This document shows, in pieces, positions 37,849 to 47,343 of a stretch of DNA of 64,000 nucleotides. This DNA comes from Alphaproteobacteria bacterium. GTDB taxonomy: Bacteria > Pseudomonadota > Alphaproteobacteria > Pelagibacterales > Pelagibacteraceae. Both the position numbers and the translations under genes were made by a program. The stretch covers positions 1 to 64,000 of the forward strand of contig VGCG01000002.1 in the NCBI GenBank assembly GCA_016870175.1, written 5' to 3'. Each line of letters starts with the position of its first letter. Position 1 is the first letter of the stretch. The notes under the pieces were generated by a model. It had not been told where the DNA came from, did not search any database, and saw nothing but the letters and a program-made list of their open reading frames with translations.

Positions 37849-38727
37849 ATGTGTGGCATCGTTGGAATTTATCTTAAAACTAAGAAATATGAAAAAAAAC
37901 TAGGTGAGTTTTTATCTGGGATGCTTGACGGTATGGCTACTAGAGGTCCCGATAGTGCAGGTTTTGCAATTTATTCAAAAGAAAATAAAAACATTTATAA
38001 ATATTCAATTTGTTTAAATCAAATGTCTTTAAACGAATTTAAAATAAAAATCTCAAAATTGTTAAAAAAAATAAAGTTAACTAATTATTCAGACCACGTG
38101 GTTATTGAAACAAAAGATAAGCCTCATAAAGTAATTGAGATTTTACAAAATCAATTACAATCAGTTTCGCTAGTAGGTTATGGAAAAAGTATTAGTATAT
38201 TTAAACAAACTGGTAATCCAAAAGATGTAGTAAAAAAATTTAAATTATCATCTTTTTCAGGAACCCATGGAATTGGTCACACAAGAATGGCTACCGAAAG
38301 TGCAATTACCACTCAAGGTTCACACCCTTATTCAACTGCTGAAGATGAATGTTTGGTGCACAATGGATCATTATCTAACCACAACAATATTAGAAGGTTT
38401 TTAATAAAAGATGGACAAAAATTTAATTCTGAAAATGATACAGAGGTTGCTGCTGGATATATATCAAATCAAATATCAAAGGGTAAAAGTCTTGAAAGCA
38501 CATTAAAAAAAAGTTTAAAAGATTTAGATGGGTTTTATACATTTATAGCTGGAACCAAAAATGGCTTTGCTCTCTTAAGAGACGAGATAGCTTGTAAACC
38601 TGCTGTGGTTGCTGAAACGAAAGATTATGTAGCAGTGGCATCAGAGTTTCAGGCTATGGCACATCTTCCAGATGTAAATTCTGCAAAAATTTTTGAACCT
38701 AAGCCAGGTGTCGTCTATCACTGGTAA
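37849..38727 (+). CDS. mgsA: N-methylglutamate synthase subunit A (class II amidotransferase), module 2
   Basis: The 292-aa protein begins MCGIVGI with catalytic Cys2 and has GPDSAGFAIY, GTHGIGHTRMATES and CLVHNGSLSNH. It would act on gamma-glutamylmethylamide made by the GmaS-like enzyme encoded three genes downstream. The size is close to the MgsA subunit as I remember it (about 300 aa). It is followed by mgsB after 3 bp. The assignment to N-methylglutamate synthase rests on the subunit sizes and the adjacent gmaS. Confidence 0.82.
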   Translation: MCGIVGIYLKTKKYEKKLGEFLSGMLDGMATRGPDSAGFAIYSKENKNIYKYSICLNQMSLNEFKIKISKLLKKIKLTNYSDHVVIETKDKPHKVIEILQNQLQSVSLVGYGKSISIFKQTGNPKDVVKKFKLSSFSGTHGIGHTRMATESAITTQGSHPYSTAEDECLVHNGSLSNHNNIRRFLIKDGQKFNSENDTEVAAGYISNQISKGKSLESTLKKSLKDLDGFYTFIAGTKNGFALLRDEIACKPAVVAETKDYVAVASEFQAMAHLPDVNSAKIFEPKPGVVYHW

Positions 38728-38730
38728 CTT

Positions 38731-39411
38731 ATGAATTTTGACTTAAATAAAAAAAAACTAAGAGAGGTAAATAATTACCTTCAGAATATAGATAGAAAGG
38801 ATAATAAGAGAAAATTTGAACTTTCAAATCCACAAGGGCAGCATGCAATTTGTGTTGGCCTAAAAGATGAAATAGATGTTACGATAAAAGGACACACTGG
38901 ATACTACTGTGCAGGAATGAATCAAAAAGCTAATATCACAGTTCATGGGAATGTAGGAACTGGTGTTGCAGAAAATATGATGTCAGGAAAAGTGATTATT
39001 AAAGGTAATGCATCACAATCGGCTGGTGCAACCGGCAATGGTGGAACTTTAATCATAGAGGGAGATGCTAGTTCTAGATGTGGTATTTCAATGAAAGGAA
39101 TAAACATTTTAGTCAAAGGATCCGTTGGCCATATGTCCGCATTTATGGCTCAAAAAGGCAATCTTATAGTTTTTGGTGATGCTGACTCTGATTTAGGAGA
39201 TTCAATTTATGAGGCAAAAATTTTTGTAAAAGGAAAAGTAAAAAGTCTTGGCGCAGATTGTGTAGAAAAAAAGATGGATGAAAAAAATATTAATGAATTA
39301 AATAAGATCTTTAAAGAGCTAAATATATCAGAAGATCCAAAAAAATTTAAAAGATATGGTTCGGCAAGAAAATTATATCATTTTAAAATTGATAATTTAA
39401 GCTCTTACTAA
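38731..39411 (+). CDS. mgsB: N-methylglutamate synthase subunit B (GXGXG domain), module 2
   Basis: The 226-aa protein is a beta-helix of GXGXG type: GHTGYYCAGMNQKAN, GNVGTGVAENMMSGKV, GSVGHMSAFMAQKGN and GDADSDLGDSIYEA. It is the bare domain without the N-terminal extension of module 1. It sits 3 bp after mgsA and 2 bp before mgsC, so the three subunits are made together. Confidence 0.83.
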   Translation: MNFDLNKKKLREVNNYLQNIDRKDNKRKFELSNPQGQHAICVGLKDEIDVTIKGHTGYYCAGMNQKANITVHGNVGTGVAENMMSGKVIIKGNASQSAGATGNGGTLIIEGDASSRCGISMKGINILVKGSVGHMSAFMAQKGNLIVFGDADSDLGDSIYEAKIFVKGKVKSLGADCVEKKMDEKNINELNKIFKELNISEDPKKFKRYGSARKLYHFKIDNLSSY

Positions 39412-39413
39412 TT

Positions 39414-40727
39414 ATGAAAAAAGATTTAAAAGAATTTAAAACTTTTCCGTCATCCGTTATTAAAGAAATTCATAGAGCTGCGAATGAGGGTATTTATAAA
39501 ATAAGAGGTTTGGGTGCTAAAAGAAAAGTTCCTGATTTTGATGATCTTGTTTTTTTAGGAGCATCAATGTCCAGGTATCCTTTAGAAGGCTATCGAGAAA
39601 AATGTAACACATCAGTTATTCTAGGTGATCGTTTTGCAAAAAAACCTATTAAATTAGACATACCAATAACAATAGCTGGAATGAGTTTCGGTGCTCTCGG
39701 TGCTAATGCAAAAGAAGCTTTAGGTAGAGGAGCATCAGCCATGGGTACTTCAACAACTACTGGTGATGGTGGAATGACAAAAGAGGAAAGAAGTTCATCT
39801 AAATATTTGATTTATCAATTATTACCATCAAGATATGGAATGAATCCAGAGGATTTAAGGAAAGCAGATGCAATCGAAGTCGTTGTTGGACAAGGGGCAA
39901 AACCTGGTGGAGGGGGAATGTTGTTGGGTCAAAAAATTAACAAAAGGGTTGCTGCCATGAGAACGCTGCCTGAGGGAATAGACCAAAGAAGTGCTTGCAG
40001 ACATCCGGATTGGACAGGACCTGATGATTTAGAGATAAAAATTCAAGAACTTAGAGAAATTACCAATTGGGAAAAACCAATTTATGTCAAGGTTGGTGCA
40101 GCAAGGCCTTATTACGATACAACTTTAGCAATCAAAGCTGGAGCTGATGTAGTAGTCCTGGATGGAATGCAAGGGGGAACTGCTGCAACTCAGGATGTTT
40201 TTATCGAACATGTCGGTATTCCAACTTTAGGAGCACTTAGAGAGTCAGTTGATGCTTTAAAAGAGTTAAATATGCATAGAAAAGTTCAATTGATTATTTC
40301 AGGTGGAATTAGAACCGGAGCTGATGTAGCAAAAGCTTTAGCTATGGGAGCTGACGCTGTATCAATAGGATCTGCTGCGATGATGGCTTTGAATTGTAAT
40401 GCCGATTTATATAGAGAGGATTATGAAAAACTGGGAACAGAACCAGGTTTTTGTCATCATTGCCATACAGGAAAATGTCCAGTGGGTGTTGCAACTCAAG
40501 ACCCGGTATTAGAAAAAAGACTTAATCCCGTTGATGGCGGAAAAAGGTTAAAAAATTATTTATCAACATTAACTTTAGAACTGCAAACTTTAGCAAGAGC
40601 TAATGGTAAATCTGATGTTAGAAATTTAGAACCAGAAGATTTAGCAGCTTTAACTGTAGAAGCCGCTGCTATGGCAAGAGTCCCATTAGCTGGAACTGAT
40701 TGGATACCAGGATTTAAAAAATATTGA
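39414..40727 (+). CDS. mgsC: N-methylglutamate synthase subunit C (FMN/Fe-S), module 2
   Basis: The 437-aa protein has the glutamate synthase FMN barrel: IAGMSFGALGANAKEAL, TTTGDGGMTKEERSS, KVGAARPYYDTTLAIKAG, LDGMQGGTAATQ and SGGIRTGADVAKALAMGADA. Fe-S cysteines are in CHHCHTGKCPVGVATQDP. It would reductively form N-methylglutamate from 2-oxoglutarate and methylamine released from the gamma-glutamyl amide. It is clearly paralogous to the gene at 34.0-35.4 kb but diverged throughout. Confidence 0.85.
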   Translation: MKKDLKEFKTFPSSVIKEIHRAANEGIYKIRGLGAKRKVPDFDDLVFLGASMSRYPLEGYREKCNTSVILGDRFAKKPIKLDIPITIAGMSFGALGANAKEALGRGASAMGTSTTTGDGGMTKEERSSSKYLIYQLLPSRYGMNPEDLRKADAIEVVVGQGAKPGGGGMLLGQKINKRVAAMRTLPEGIDQRSACRHPDWTGPDDLEIKIQELREITNWEKPIYVKVGAARPYYDTTLAIKAGADVVVLDGMQGGTAATQDVFIEHVGIPTLGALRESVDALKELNMHRKVQLIISGGIRTGADVAKALAMGADAVSIGSAAMMALNCNADLYREDYEKLGTEPGFCHHCHTGKCPVGVATQDPVLEKRLNPVDGGKRLKNYLSTLTLELQTLARANGKSDVRNLEPEDLAALTVEAAAMARVPLAGTDWIPGFKKY

Positions 40728-40757
40728 TAATTTATTTTAAAGCAAGTAAAATATTCT

Positions 40758-42083
40758 ATGATAAAAAATCTATCTCAAATAGCAAAACAAAAAAAAATTA
40801 AATATTTTTTAATAAGTTTTGTCGATCTATTTGGAGTACTTAGGTCCAAACTTGTACCATCGCAAGCAATTAGCGAAATGCAAAAAAATGGTGCTGGATT
40901 TGCTGGCTTTTCAACATGGTTAGATATGAGTCCCGCAGATGGAGATATGTTTGGAATACCTGATCCTGAAAGTTTGATCCAATTTCCTTGGAATAGAGAA
41001 ATTGGATGGTTGGCCTCTGATTTATACATGTACGGTAAACCTGTAAAAGCTTCTCCGAGAGTGATGTTGAAAGATCAAATAAAAAAATTGTCTGAAAAAA
41101 ATCTTCAAATGAAATCTGGTGTTGAGTGTGAATATTTTTTAATTTCTCAAGATGGTTTATCGATAGCAGACAAAAAAGATACCCAGACTAAACCATGTTA
41201 TGATCAATCAGCTTTAATGAGAAGATACGACCTGATTAAAGAAATTTGTGATAGTATGATCGAGCTAGGCTGGAATCCTTATCAAAACGATCATGAGGAC
41301 GCAAATGGTCAGTTTGAAATGAACTGGGATTACACAGATTGTCTTCAGACCGCAGATAGGCATGTTTTTTTTAAATTTATGGTTAAAAGTTTGGCGGAAA
41401 AATATGGTTTTAGGGCTACCTTTATGCCTAAACCTTTTCACAATTTAACAGGTAACGGTTGTCATGCCCATGTTTCAGTATGGAGTGGAAAAGAAAACAA
41501 ATTTCTAGATAAAAAGGATCCATTAGGCTTAAGCAAATTAGCTTACAATTTTTTAGGGGGTCTAATAAACAATACTCAAGCTTTATCAGCTTTTTTTAAT
41601 CCAACTGTAAATAGTTATCGTAGAATAAACGCTCCACCAACACAATCGGGTGCATCATGGTCACCAAGCAGTATTTCTTACACAGGTAATAATAGAACTC
41701 ATATGGTTAGAATTCCAGATCAAGGTAGATTTGAACTACGATTAATGGATGGTGCTGCAAATCCTTATTTGCTACAAGCTGGAATTATAGCAGCAGGCTT
41801 AGATGGTATTAAAAAAAAATCAAATCCTGGTGATCCACTTCATTGTAATATGTATACTGATTATAAAAAATATCCTAATCTTAAAAAACTACCATATGAT
41901 ATTGAACAAGCGATTAAAATGCTTGAAAATAGTAAAACTTTGCAAGAGGCCTTTGGTAAAGATGTTATAAAAAGTTATGTAAAACTAAAAAACTCAGAAA
42001 TTAAAGATTTCAAAAAGAAAGAAAAATTTAATAAGAAAAAACCAGTTACAAATTGGGAAAGAATTAACACTTTAGATTGTTAA
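40758..42083 (+). CDS. gmaS: Gamma-glutamylmethylamide synthetase-like enzyme (GS family), module 2
   Basis: GmaS ligates methylamine to glutamate with ATP. The 441-aa length fits known GmaS enzymes (about 440 aa). Motifs are SGVECEYFL (metal Glu), QNDHEDANGQFEMNWD, the intact loop GNGCHAHVSVW with His236 and His238, NSYRRIN and RFELRLMDGAANPYL. FFKFMVKSLAEKYGFRATFMPKPF is the kind of sequence seen in GmaS/GlnT enzymes. It follows mgsABC by 30 bp. An alternative is a glutamine synthetase of GlnT type or a ligase for another amine. Confidence 0.82.
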   Translation: MIKNLSQIAKQKKIKYFLISFVDLFGVLRSKLVPSQAISEMQKNGAGFAGFSTWLDMSPADGDMFGIPDPESLIQFPWNREIGWLASDLYMYGKPVKASPRVMLKDQIKKLSEKNLQMKSGVECEYFLISQDGLSIADKKDTQTKPCYDQSALMRRYDLIKEICDSMIELGWNPYQNDHEDANGQFEMNWDYTDCLQTADRHVFFKFMVKSLAEKYGFRATFMPKPFHNLTGNGCHAHVSVWSGKENKFLDKKDPLGLSKLAYNFLGGLINNTQALSAFFNPTVNSYRRINAPPTQSGASWSPSSISYTGNNRTHMVRIPDQGRFELRLMDGAANPYLLQAGIIAAGLDGIKKKSNPGDPLHCNMYTDYKKYPNLKKLPYDIEQAIKMLENSKTLQEAFGKDVIKSYVKLKNSEIKDFKKKEKFNKKKPVTNWERINTLDC

Positions 42084-42264
42084 TTGTTACCACCATTAGT
42101 AATAATTATTAAAATTAAATTAATTATTCTCTTATAATATTATGAGGCAAATAAAAATCTTTAAAACAGATTTTATATGTTAAAAATATCCAGTATGTCC
42201 TTTAAAAAATTAAATCAAAAGGAATGAAAGTGGTAATAAATTAAACTTTAGCATAATTTCAAAT

Positions 42265-43293
42265 ATGAAAAAAATCTTAATTATGGGAGCAGGGGCAATG
42301 GGTTCAGCTTTTGCTGTGCCGTGCGTCGAAAATAATAACAATGTTACAATTGTAGGTTCTTTGTTAGAAAATAATTTTATTAATTCAATTAAAAAAAATA
42401 ATTACTATCATCCAAGTTTAAATTTAAATTTACCAAATAGAATCAAATTAGAGAAATTTGAAAATATTAATTCTATTCTTAAGACAAAATTAGATTTAAT
42501 TGTAGTTGCAGTTAGTTCAGTTGGAATTGATTGGGTGGGAAATGAAATTTCAAAATTTTATAAAAATAATATTCCAATCATTTTACTTACAAAAGGTCTT
42601 TCAATTGTAAATAATCAATTAACAATTTTATCAAAAAAATTAGAAATTATTTTGAAAAACAATGGTCATAAAAATATTAATATTTCATCAGTAAAAGGTC
42701 CTTGCTTAGCGTCAGGACTTGCCAACAAAATGAGAACTGGTACAATTATTGCCAATAAAAACATTGCTGAGGCTAAAAAAATTCAAAAAATTATTCAAAC
42801 AGAGTATTATAAATGCGAAATATCGGAAGATATAGTAGGAGTAGAAATTACATCAGCAATAAAAAATCTTTATTCAATGTTAATTGGTGGTTCTCAGGGA
42901 TTAAGTAACCCCGCTGCTTCTAAAGAAATTCAAGAAAAATATTATTCAAACACCGCCGCAACTTTAATTCATAGATCTATTTCTGAGATGGTGGAAATTG
43001 TTCATTCTTATTCAGGAAAAGCTGACACTGTCTACGGTTTAGCAGGTTTAGGGGATTTGTATGTAAGTGTATCTGGAGGAAGAAATAGCCAGATGGGAAA
43101 GTACTTGGGGCAAGGTTATTTATATAAAAAAGCAAAAGAGAAATTTATGAAAAATACAACAGTTGAAGGTGCTCAATTAGCACTTGAAATAGGTAAAAAA
43201 CTGATGATTAAATTTAATAAAAAAAAATTTCCACTTTTAATAAGTATACTTAAGTGTATTTGTGACAACAAAAAATTAAAAATTGATTGGTAA
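42265..43293 (+). CDS. GpsA-like NAD(P)-dependent glycerol-3-phosphate dehydrogenase family protein
   Basis: The 342-aa protein has an N-terminal Rossmann motif (ILIMGAGAMGSAFAVP) and a C-terminal GpsA-like domain with the catalytic Lys in SAIKNLYSMLIGG and the substrate loop YGLAGLGDLYVSVSGGRNS. Canonical GpsA begins GAGSWGTA and has SGPTFA where this protein has VKGPCLASGLA, so it is a divergent member and could be a paralogue. It follows a 181-bp gap and is flanked by gmaS and tmm, which is unusual company for lipid biosynthesis. Biosynthetic GpsA remains possible. Confidence 0.75.
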   Translation: MKKILIMGAGAMGSAFAVPCVENNNNVTIVGSLLENNFINSIKKNNYYHPSLNLNLPNRIKLEKFENINSILKTKLDLIVVAVSSVGIDWVGNEISKFYKNNIPIILLTKGLSIVNNQLTILSKKLEIILKNNGHKNINISSVKGPCLASGLANKMRTGTIIANKNIAEAKKIQKIIQTEYYKCEISEDIVGVEITSAIKNLYSMLIGGSQGLSNPAASKEIQEKYYSNTAATLIHRSISEMVEIVHSYSGKADTVYGLAGLGDLYVSVSGGRNSQMGKYLGQGYLYKKAKEKFMKNTTVEGAQLALEIGKKLMIKFNKKKFPLLISILKCICDNKKLKIDW

Positions 43294-43299
43294 ATTTAT

Positions 43300-44640
43300 T
43301 TATTTTGTTGGCTGATTTAAGAAAGTTTTTAAAGAATCGTCCATAGCTGTCTCCCATGGAGTATGATGAATGGGAGCTTCAGAACCTGTCACTGCAGATA
43401 AAAATGATTTATTTCTATACGTCAGAATGTTTTCTACTTTGTGATGTTCCCACTCTTTAAAAATATTTCTAATTAATTCAAAGTCAATTTTAGGATAATC
43501 TGAGAACTTGTGAAGTTCTTTATTGTATTCAGTTTGAAAATCTATCATTTCGCTTTGATTTTTAATGTTTTCTTCCATTGCGACCCATTTATTAATATCT
43601 TTTTCTATTTCTAATTTATCTGGAAGCTTTATTTTTTCCATTATTACATCTCTAACAAACCATGCCTGACAATCAAACATATTAAAGGTGTGAAATTGAT
43701 CTTGCATACCTAAATAAAACAACTTGTGATTATCTTGCCAAACAACTCCTTTATACAATTTTGGTGGATACAACCTATTTCTAGTTTTAAGTTTTAAGTC
43801 TTCAGATAAAAAAGGAAAGTGATGAAGATAACCAGTGCATAATATAATTGCGTCAGCCTCTTGCACATGTCCATCTTTAAAAATAGCTTTATGACCCTCT
43901 AACCTATCGAGATGAAAAACTTCTTTTATTCCCTTAGGCCATTTAAATCCCATTGGATTATGTCTGTAACCTATCGTAACTGATTTAGCTCCATACTTAT
44001 GACACTGTAAGGCAATATCTTCAGCCGAATAGCTGCTACCCAATACGACGACATTTTTATCTCTAAATTCCTCTGCATCTCTAAAATCATGAGAATGAAG
44101 TATTCTACCTGGAAATGAATACATTCCAGGATACTCAGGTATATAGGGTACAGAAAAATGACCAGTAGAGACAACAACGTAGTCAAACAAATCTTTATGA
44201 ATTTTTTTATTTTTTTTATCGAGAGATAAAACTTCAAATTTTGTACCATTATATGTAACGCCGGTTACGAGAGTATCGAATCTTACTTTATTTTTAGAAT
44301 TTCCTTTTTTTATTCTACCGATTATATAATCGAATAAAACTGCTCTAGGCGGAAATGATGGAATTGGCTTTCCAAAGTGCTCATCAAAAGAATAATCTGC
44401 GAACTCTAAACATTCTTTGGGACCATTAGACCATAGATATCTATACATGCTATTTGGAACAGCATCGCCGTATTCATCAGTACCTGTTCTCCATGTATAA
44501 TTCCATAATCCACCCCAATCACTTTGTTTTTCAAACGCGACTATTTCTGGTATTTTATGACCTTTTTTCTCTGCCTGTTCAAATGATCTTAGCATTGACA
44601 AACCACATGGTCCGGTTCCAATTAAAGCAACTTTTTTCAT
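43300..44640 (-). CDS. tmm: Trimethylamine monooxygenase
   Basis: Tmm is a bacterial flavin monooxygenase that oxidises trimethylamine to TMAO with NADPH and O2. The protein has the FAD motif IGTGPCGLSML, the NADPH motif VLGSSYSAEDIA, the FMO-type segment FPGRILHSHDFRD and LCTGYLHHFPF. Stretches such as DWGGLWNYTWRTGTDE, YRYLWSNGPKECLEFADY and APIHHTPW are those I recall from characterised marine Tmm. I chose the ATG at 44640 (MKKVALIGTG), which matches the family N-terminus (446 aa); an ATG at 44661 would add 7 residues. It converges on the gpsA-like gene and is divergent from the amidotransferase gene. Confidence 0.94.
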   Translation of the reverse strand: MKKVALIGTGPCGLSMLRSFEQAEKKGHKIPEIVAFEKQSDWGGLWNYTWRTGTDEYGDAVPNSMYRYLWSNGPKECLEFADYSFDEHFGKPIPSFPPRAVLFDYIIGRIKKGNSKNKVRFDTLVTGVTYNGTKFEVLSLDKKNKKIHKDLFDYVVVSTGHFSVPYIPEYPGMYSFPGRILHSHDFRDAEEFRDKNVVVLGSSYSAEDIALQCHKYGAKSVTIGYRHNPMGFKWPKGIKEVFHLDRLEGHKAIFKDGHVQEADAIILCTGYLHHFPFLSEDLKLKTRNRLYPPKLYKGVVWQDNHKLFYLGMQDQFHTFNMFDCQAWFVRDVIMEKIKLPDKLEIEKDINKWVAMEENIKNQSEMIDFQTEYNKELHKFSDYPKIDFELIRNIFKEWEHHKVENILTYRNKSFLSAVTGSEAPIHHTPWETAMDDSLKTFLNQPTK

Positions 44641-44748
44641 AAGAAATTTTATTTTAAACAAAATTTTTACAAATTAAAAGAATTTTTTCATATAAAATAA
44701 ATATATAAAATTTATAATTAATTAATAAAGTATTAAAAAAGGGGTTTT

Positions 44749-45531
44749 TTGAAAAAAATTTTAGTAGTAGAGGGAAATTTAAAAAAGGAAAATGAGGAAT
44801 ATAAAAATGCGGGAATATTAACCCACACCGAGAGCATAAAAGAGAGTATAGATTACTTTAGCACAGATTTACAAGTTGATTTTATAAATCCATCCTCTGA
44901 CAACGATATCGATCAAAGAGTTAAAAATATTAATAAGTATGACGGGCTTATTTGGGGTGGTAGCAGTCTTAATATTTATAATAATACTCCTGAGATAAAA
45001 AAACAAATAGAATTTATGAAAGAGTGTCAAAAAAAAATCAAAAAAATTTTGGCAATTTGTTGGGGCATGCAAGTTGCAGTAACTGCCGCTGGTGGAGAGG
45101 TTAAGAAGGCCATAAAAGGAATACATAAAGGAATAGCACATGATATCGAAATTAATGAGCAGGGATTAAAGCATCCTATTTATCAAAATAAAAAAAAAAA
45201 ATTTAATACTCCTGCATTTAATTATGATGAGGTTAGCAAATTTCCTAAAAATGGAGTTCTCTTAGCTTCTAATTCGATTAATAAAGTTATGGGTCTGCAC
45301 TTTAAGTGTGGAATTGCTGATATTTGGGGAATTCAATACCATCCTGAAATTACTTATGAAAAAATGATTCAGTTAATACATTTTAGAAAAGCAAAACTTA
45401 TTAAAAATAAATCTTTTAAAGATGAAAGTGAAATAAAATCTCACATAGATGTTATTCAAAAAGAAAATGCAATTTCTGATAAAGTGTCTAGAATGATGGA
45501 ATTAAAAAATTGGCTAAACTGGGTAATTTAG
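44749..45531 (+). CDS. Class I glutamine amidotransferase-like protein
   Basis: The 260-aa protein is a free-standing GATase class I domain: nucleophile Cys in LAICWGMQVAV, catalytic His in GIQYHPEI, and an oxyanion-type YDGLIWGGSS. No synthetase domain is attached. The start is TTG with a good AAGGGG ribosome site at 44739-44744. The C-terminal 60 residues are helical and charged. It lies between tmm and fhs; a role hydrolysing a gamma-glutamyl compound of the methylamine pathway is possible but unproven. Confidence 0.75.
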   Translation: MKKILVVEGNLKKENEEYKNAGILTHTESIKESIDYFSTDLQVDFINPSSDNDIDQRVKNINKYDGLIWGGSSLNIYNNTPEIKKQIEFMKECQKKIKKILAICWGMQVAVTAAGGEVKKAIKGIHKGIAHDIEINEQGLKHPIYQNKKKKFNTPAFNYDEVSKFPKNGVLLASNSINKVMGLHFKCGIADIWGIQYHPEITYEKMIQLIHFRKAKLIKNKSFKDESEIKSHIDVIQKENAISDKVSRMMELKNWLNWVI

Positions 45532-45533
45532 TT

Positions 45534-47219
45534 TTAAAATAATCCTTCGACTTCACCATCTTCATTTAATTTAATTGTTTCTGCTGATGGAATTCTTGGA
45601 AGTCCTGGCATTGTCATGATTTCTCCGCAAACTACTACAATAAACTCTGCTCCAGATGACAGTCTAATTTCTCTAATTGGTAAAGAATGTCCATTAGGTG
45701 CTCCTTTGAGTTGAGGGTCAGTTGAAAAACTATATTGAGTTTTTGCAATACAAATTGGTAAATCTTTGTACCCTGCTTGTTCATAACTTTTAAGTTGATC
45801 TCTAATTTTTGTATCAGCGATTACTTCGTCAGCTCTGTAAATTTCTTTTGCAATTGTCTCAATTTTTTTAAATAGTGAGGTTTTATTTTCGTACAAAAAT
45901 CTAAAATTAGCTTGATTTTGCTGGCATAATTCAACAACTTGACTAGCTAATTCTTTTATACCTTCACTGCCATTTTCCCAGTGTTTACACAAACTCGCTT
46001 TTACTCCCAAACTTTTACAAAGTTCAATTAATGCTTTTATTTCATTTTCTGTATCTTGAATAAAATGATTAATTGCTACCGTTAGAGGTAAGCCAAATTT
46101 TTTAATATTTTCTATATGTCTTTGAAGGTTATTAAAACCTTTTTTTAAAGCATCAATATTTTCTAGTTTTAAATCTTCTTTAGCAACACCGCCATGCATT
46201 TTTAATGCCCTGATAGTTGCTACAATTACCACGCAACTTGGTTTTAAATTTGATTTTCTACATTTAATATTAAAAAATTTTTCCGCACCTAAGTCAGCAC
46301 CAAATCCTGCCTCTGTCACTACATAATCAGCAAGTTTTAATCCAGCTTTTGTTGCAATAACCGAATTACATCCGTGAGCTATATTACCAAACGGACCCCC
46401 ATGAATAATTGCTGGATTATTTTCTAATGTTTGGGTTAAATTTGGTCTGATTGCTTCTTTTAATAATACTGTCATCGGACCTTGAGCTTTAAGATCTTTA
46501 GCGTAAATTGGTTTTTTATCTCTAGAATATGCAATTGTAATATTTCCAATTCTTTTTTCTAAATCTTTCAAATTGGAACATAGGCAGAATATGGCCATGA
46601 TTTCAGAAGCAACCGTAATGTCAAAACCATCTTCTCTTGGAAAGCCATTGGCGACGCCACCTAAATTAATATTAATTGATCTTAGAGAACGATCATTCAT
46701 ATCCATTACTCGTTTCCAAACTATTCTTCTAATATCAATATCTAGTTTATTTCCCCAATAGATATGATTATCAATTAAAGCAGATAATAAATTATGTGCG
46801 GAAGTAATCGCGTGAAAATCTCCTGTAAAATGAAGATTAATTTGTTCCATTGGTATAACTTGAGCATAACCACCACCTGCGGCTCCACCTTTCATTCCAA
46901 AAGATGGACCCAGACTCGGTTCTCTCAAACAAACTAAGGATTTTTTTCCAATTTTGTTTAATCCATCGCTTAAACCCACAGAAGTTGTTGTTTTTCCTTC
47001 ACCAGCAGGAGTTGGGGTTATAGCTGTAACTAAAACCAGTTTACCATCTGGCTTATGTTTTAAAGTATCTAAATATTCTAAATTTATTTTGGCAATGAAT
47101 CTCCCAATTTGTCCAAAAGCAAAGGTTTCATCAGGCACATTTAATTTAGCCAGTATCTCATTTATTGGTCGTATTTTTGCTTCCCGGGCTATTTGGATAT
47201 CTGATTGAACTTTTTTCAT
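45534..47219 (-). CDS. fhs: Formate--tetrahydrofolate ligase
   Basis: Fhs makes 10-formyl-THF from formate and THF with ATP, or runs in reverse to yield ATP during one-carbon oxidation. The 561-aa protein has the nucleotide-binding [53 protein letters not shown] and the C-terminal [13 protein letters not shown]. It converges with the amidotransferase gene and is divergent from soxB (124-bp gap). It fits the folate-linked demethylation enzymes around it. Confidence 0.97.
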   Translation of the reverse strand: MKKVQSDIQIAREAKIRPINEILAKLNVPDETFAFGQIGRFIAKINLEYLDTLKHKPDGKLVLVTAITPTPAGEGKTTTSVGLSDGLNKIGKKSLVCLREPSLGPSFGMKGGAAGGGYAQVIPMEQINLHFTGDFHAITSAHNLLSALIDNHIYWGNKLDIDIRRIVWKRVMDMNDRSLRSININLGGVANGFPREDGFDITVASEIMAIFCLCSNLKDLEKRIGNITIAYSRDKKPIYAKDLKAQGPMTVLLKEAIRPNLTQTLENNPAIIHGGPFGNIAHGCNSVIATKAGLKLADYVVTEAGFGADLGAEKFFNIKCRKSNLKPSCVVIVATIRALKMHGGVAKEDLKLENIDALKKGFNNLQRHIENIKKFGLPLTVAINHFIQDTENEIKALIELCKSLGVKASLCKHWENGSEGIKELASQVVELCQQNQANFRFLYENKTSLFKKIETIAKEIYRADEVIADTKIRDQLKSYEQAGYKDLPICIAKTQYSFSTDPQLKGAPNGHSLPIREIRLSSGAEFIVVVCGEIMTMPGLPRIPSAETIKLNEDGEVEGLF

Positions 47220-47343
47220 TAAATTTTTAGGATCAGTTATTTAACTGCACAATTAGTACCTCTTTTTTTATTTTTGAAACTTCTAAAAATTATATATAAA
47301 TAATAATAAGAACTATTTGTATAGTTTGTTATAAAATTATTAC

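Noticed and set aside
42084-42264. 181-bp gap between the GmaS-like and GpsA-like genes, checked for a tRNA, riboswitch or small gene.
   Set aside because: Only a short AT-only hairpin (aaaatct/agatttt near 42155-42175) and a 13-codon frame are present; nothing convincing.
47220-47343. Possible riboswitch in the divergent fhs-soxB region, since SAR11 uses glycine and SAM riboswitches.
   Set aside because: No paired-stem core resembling a glycine or SAM aptamer could be recognised in this AT-rich gap.
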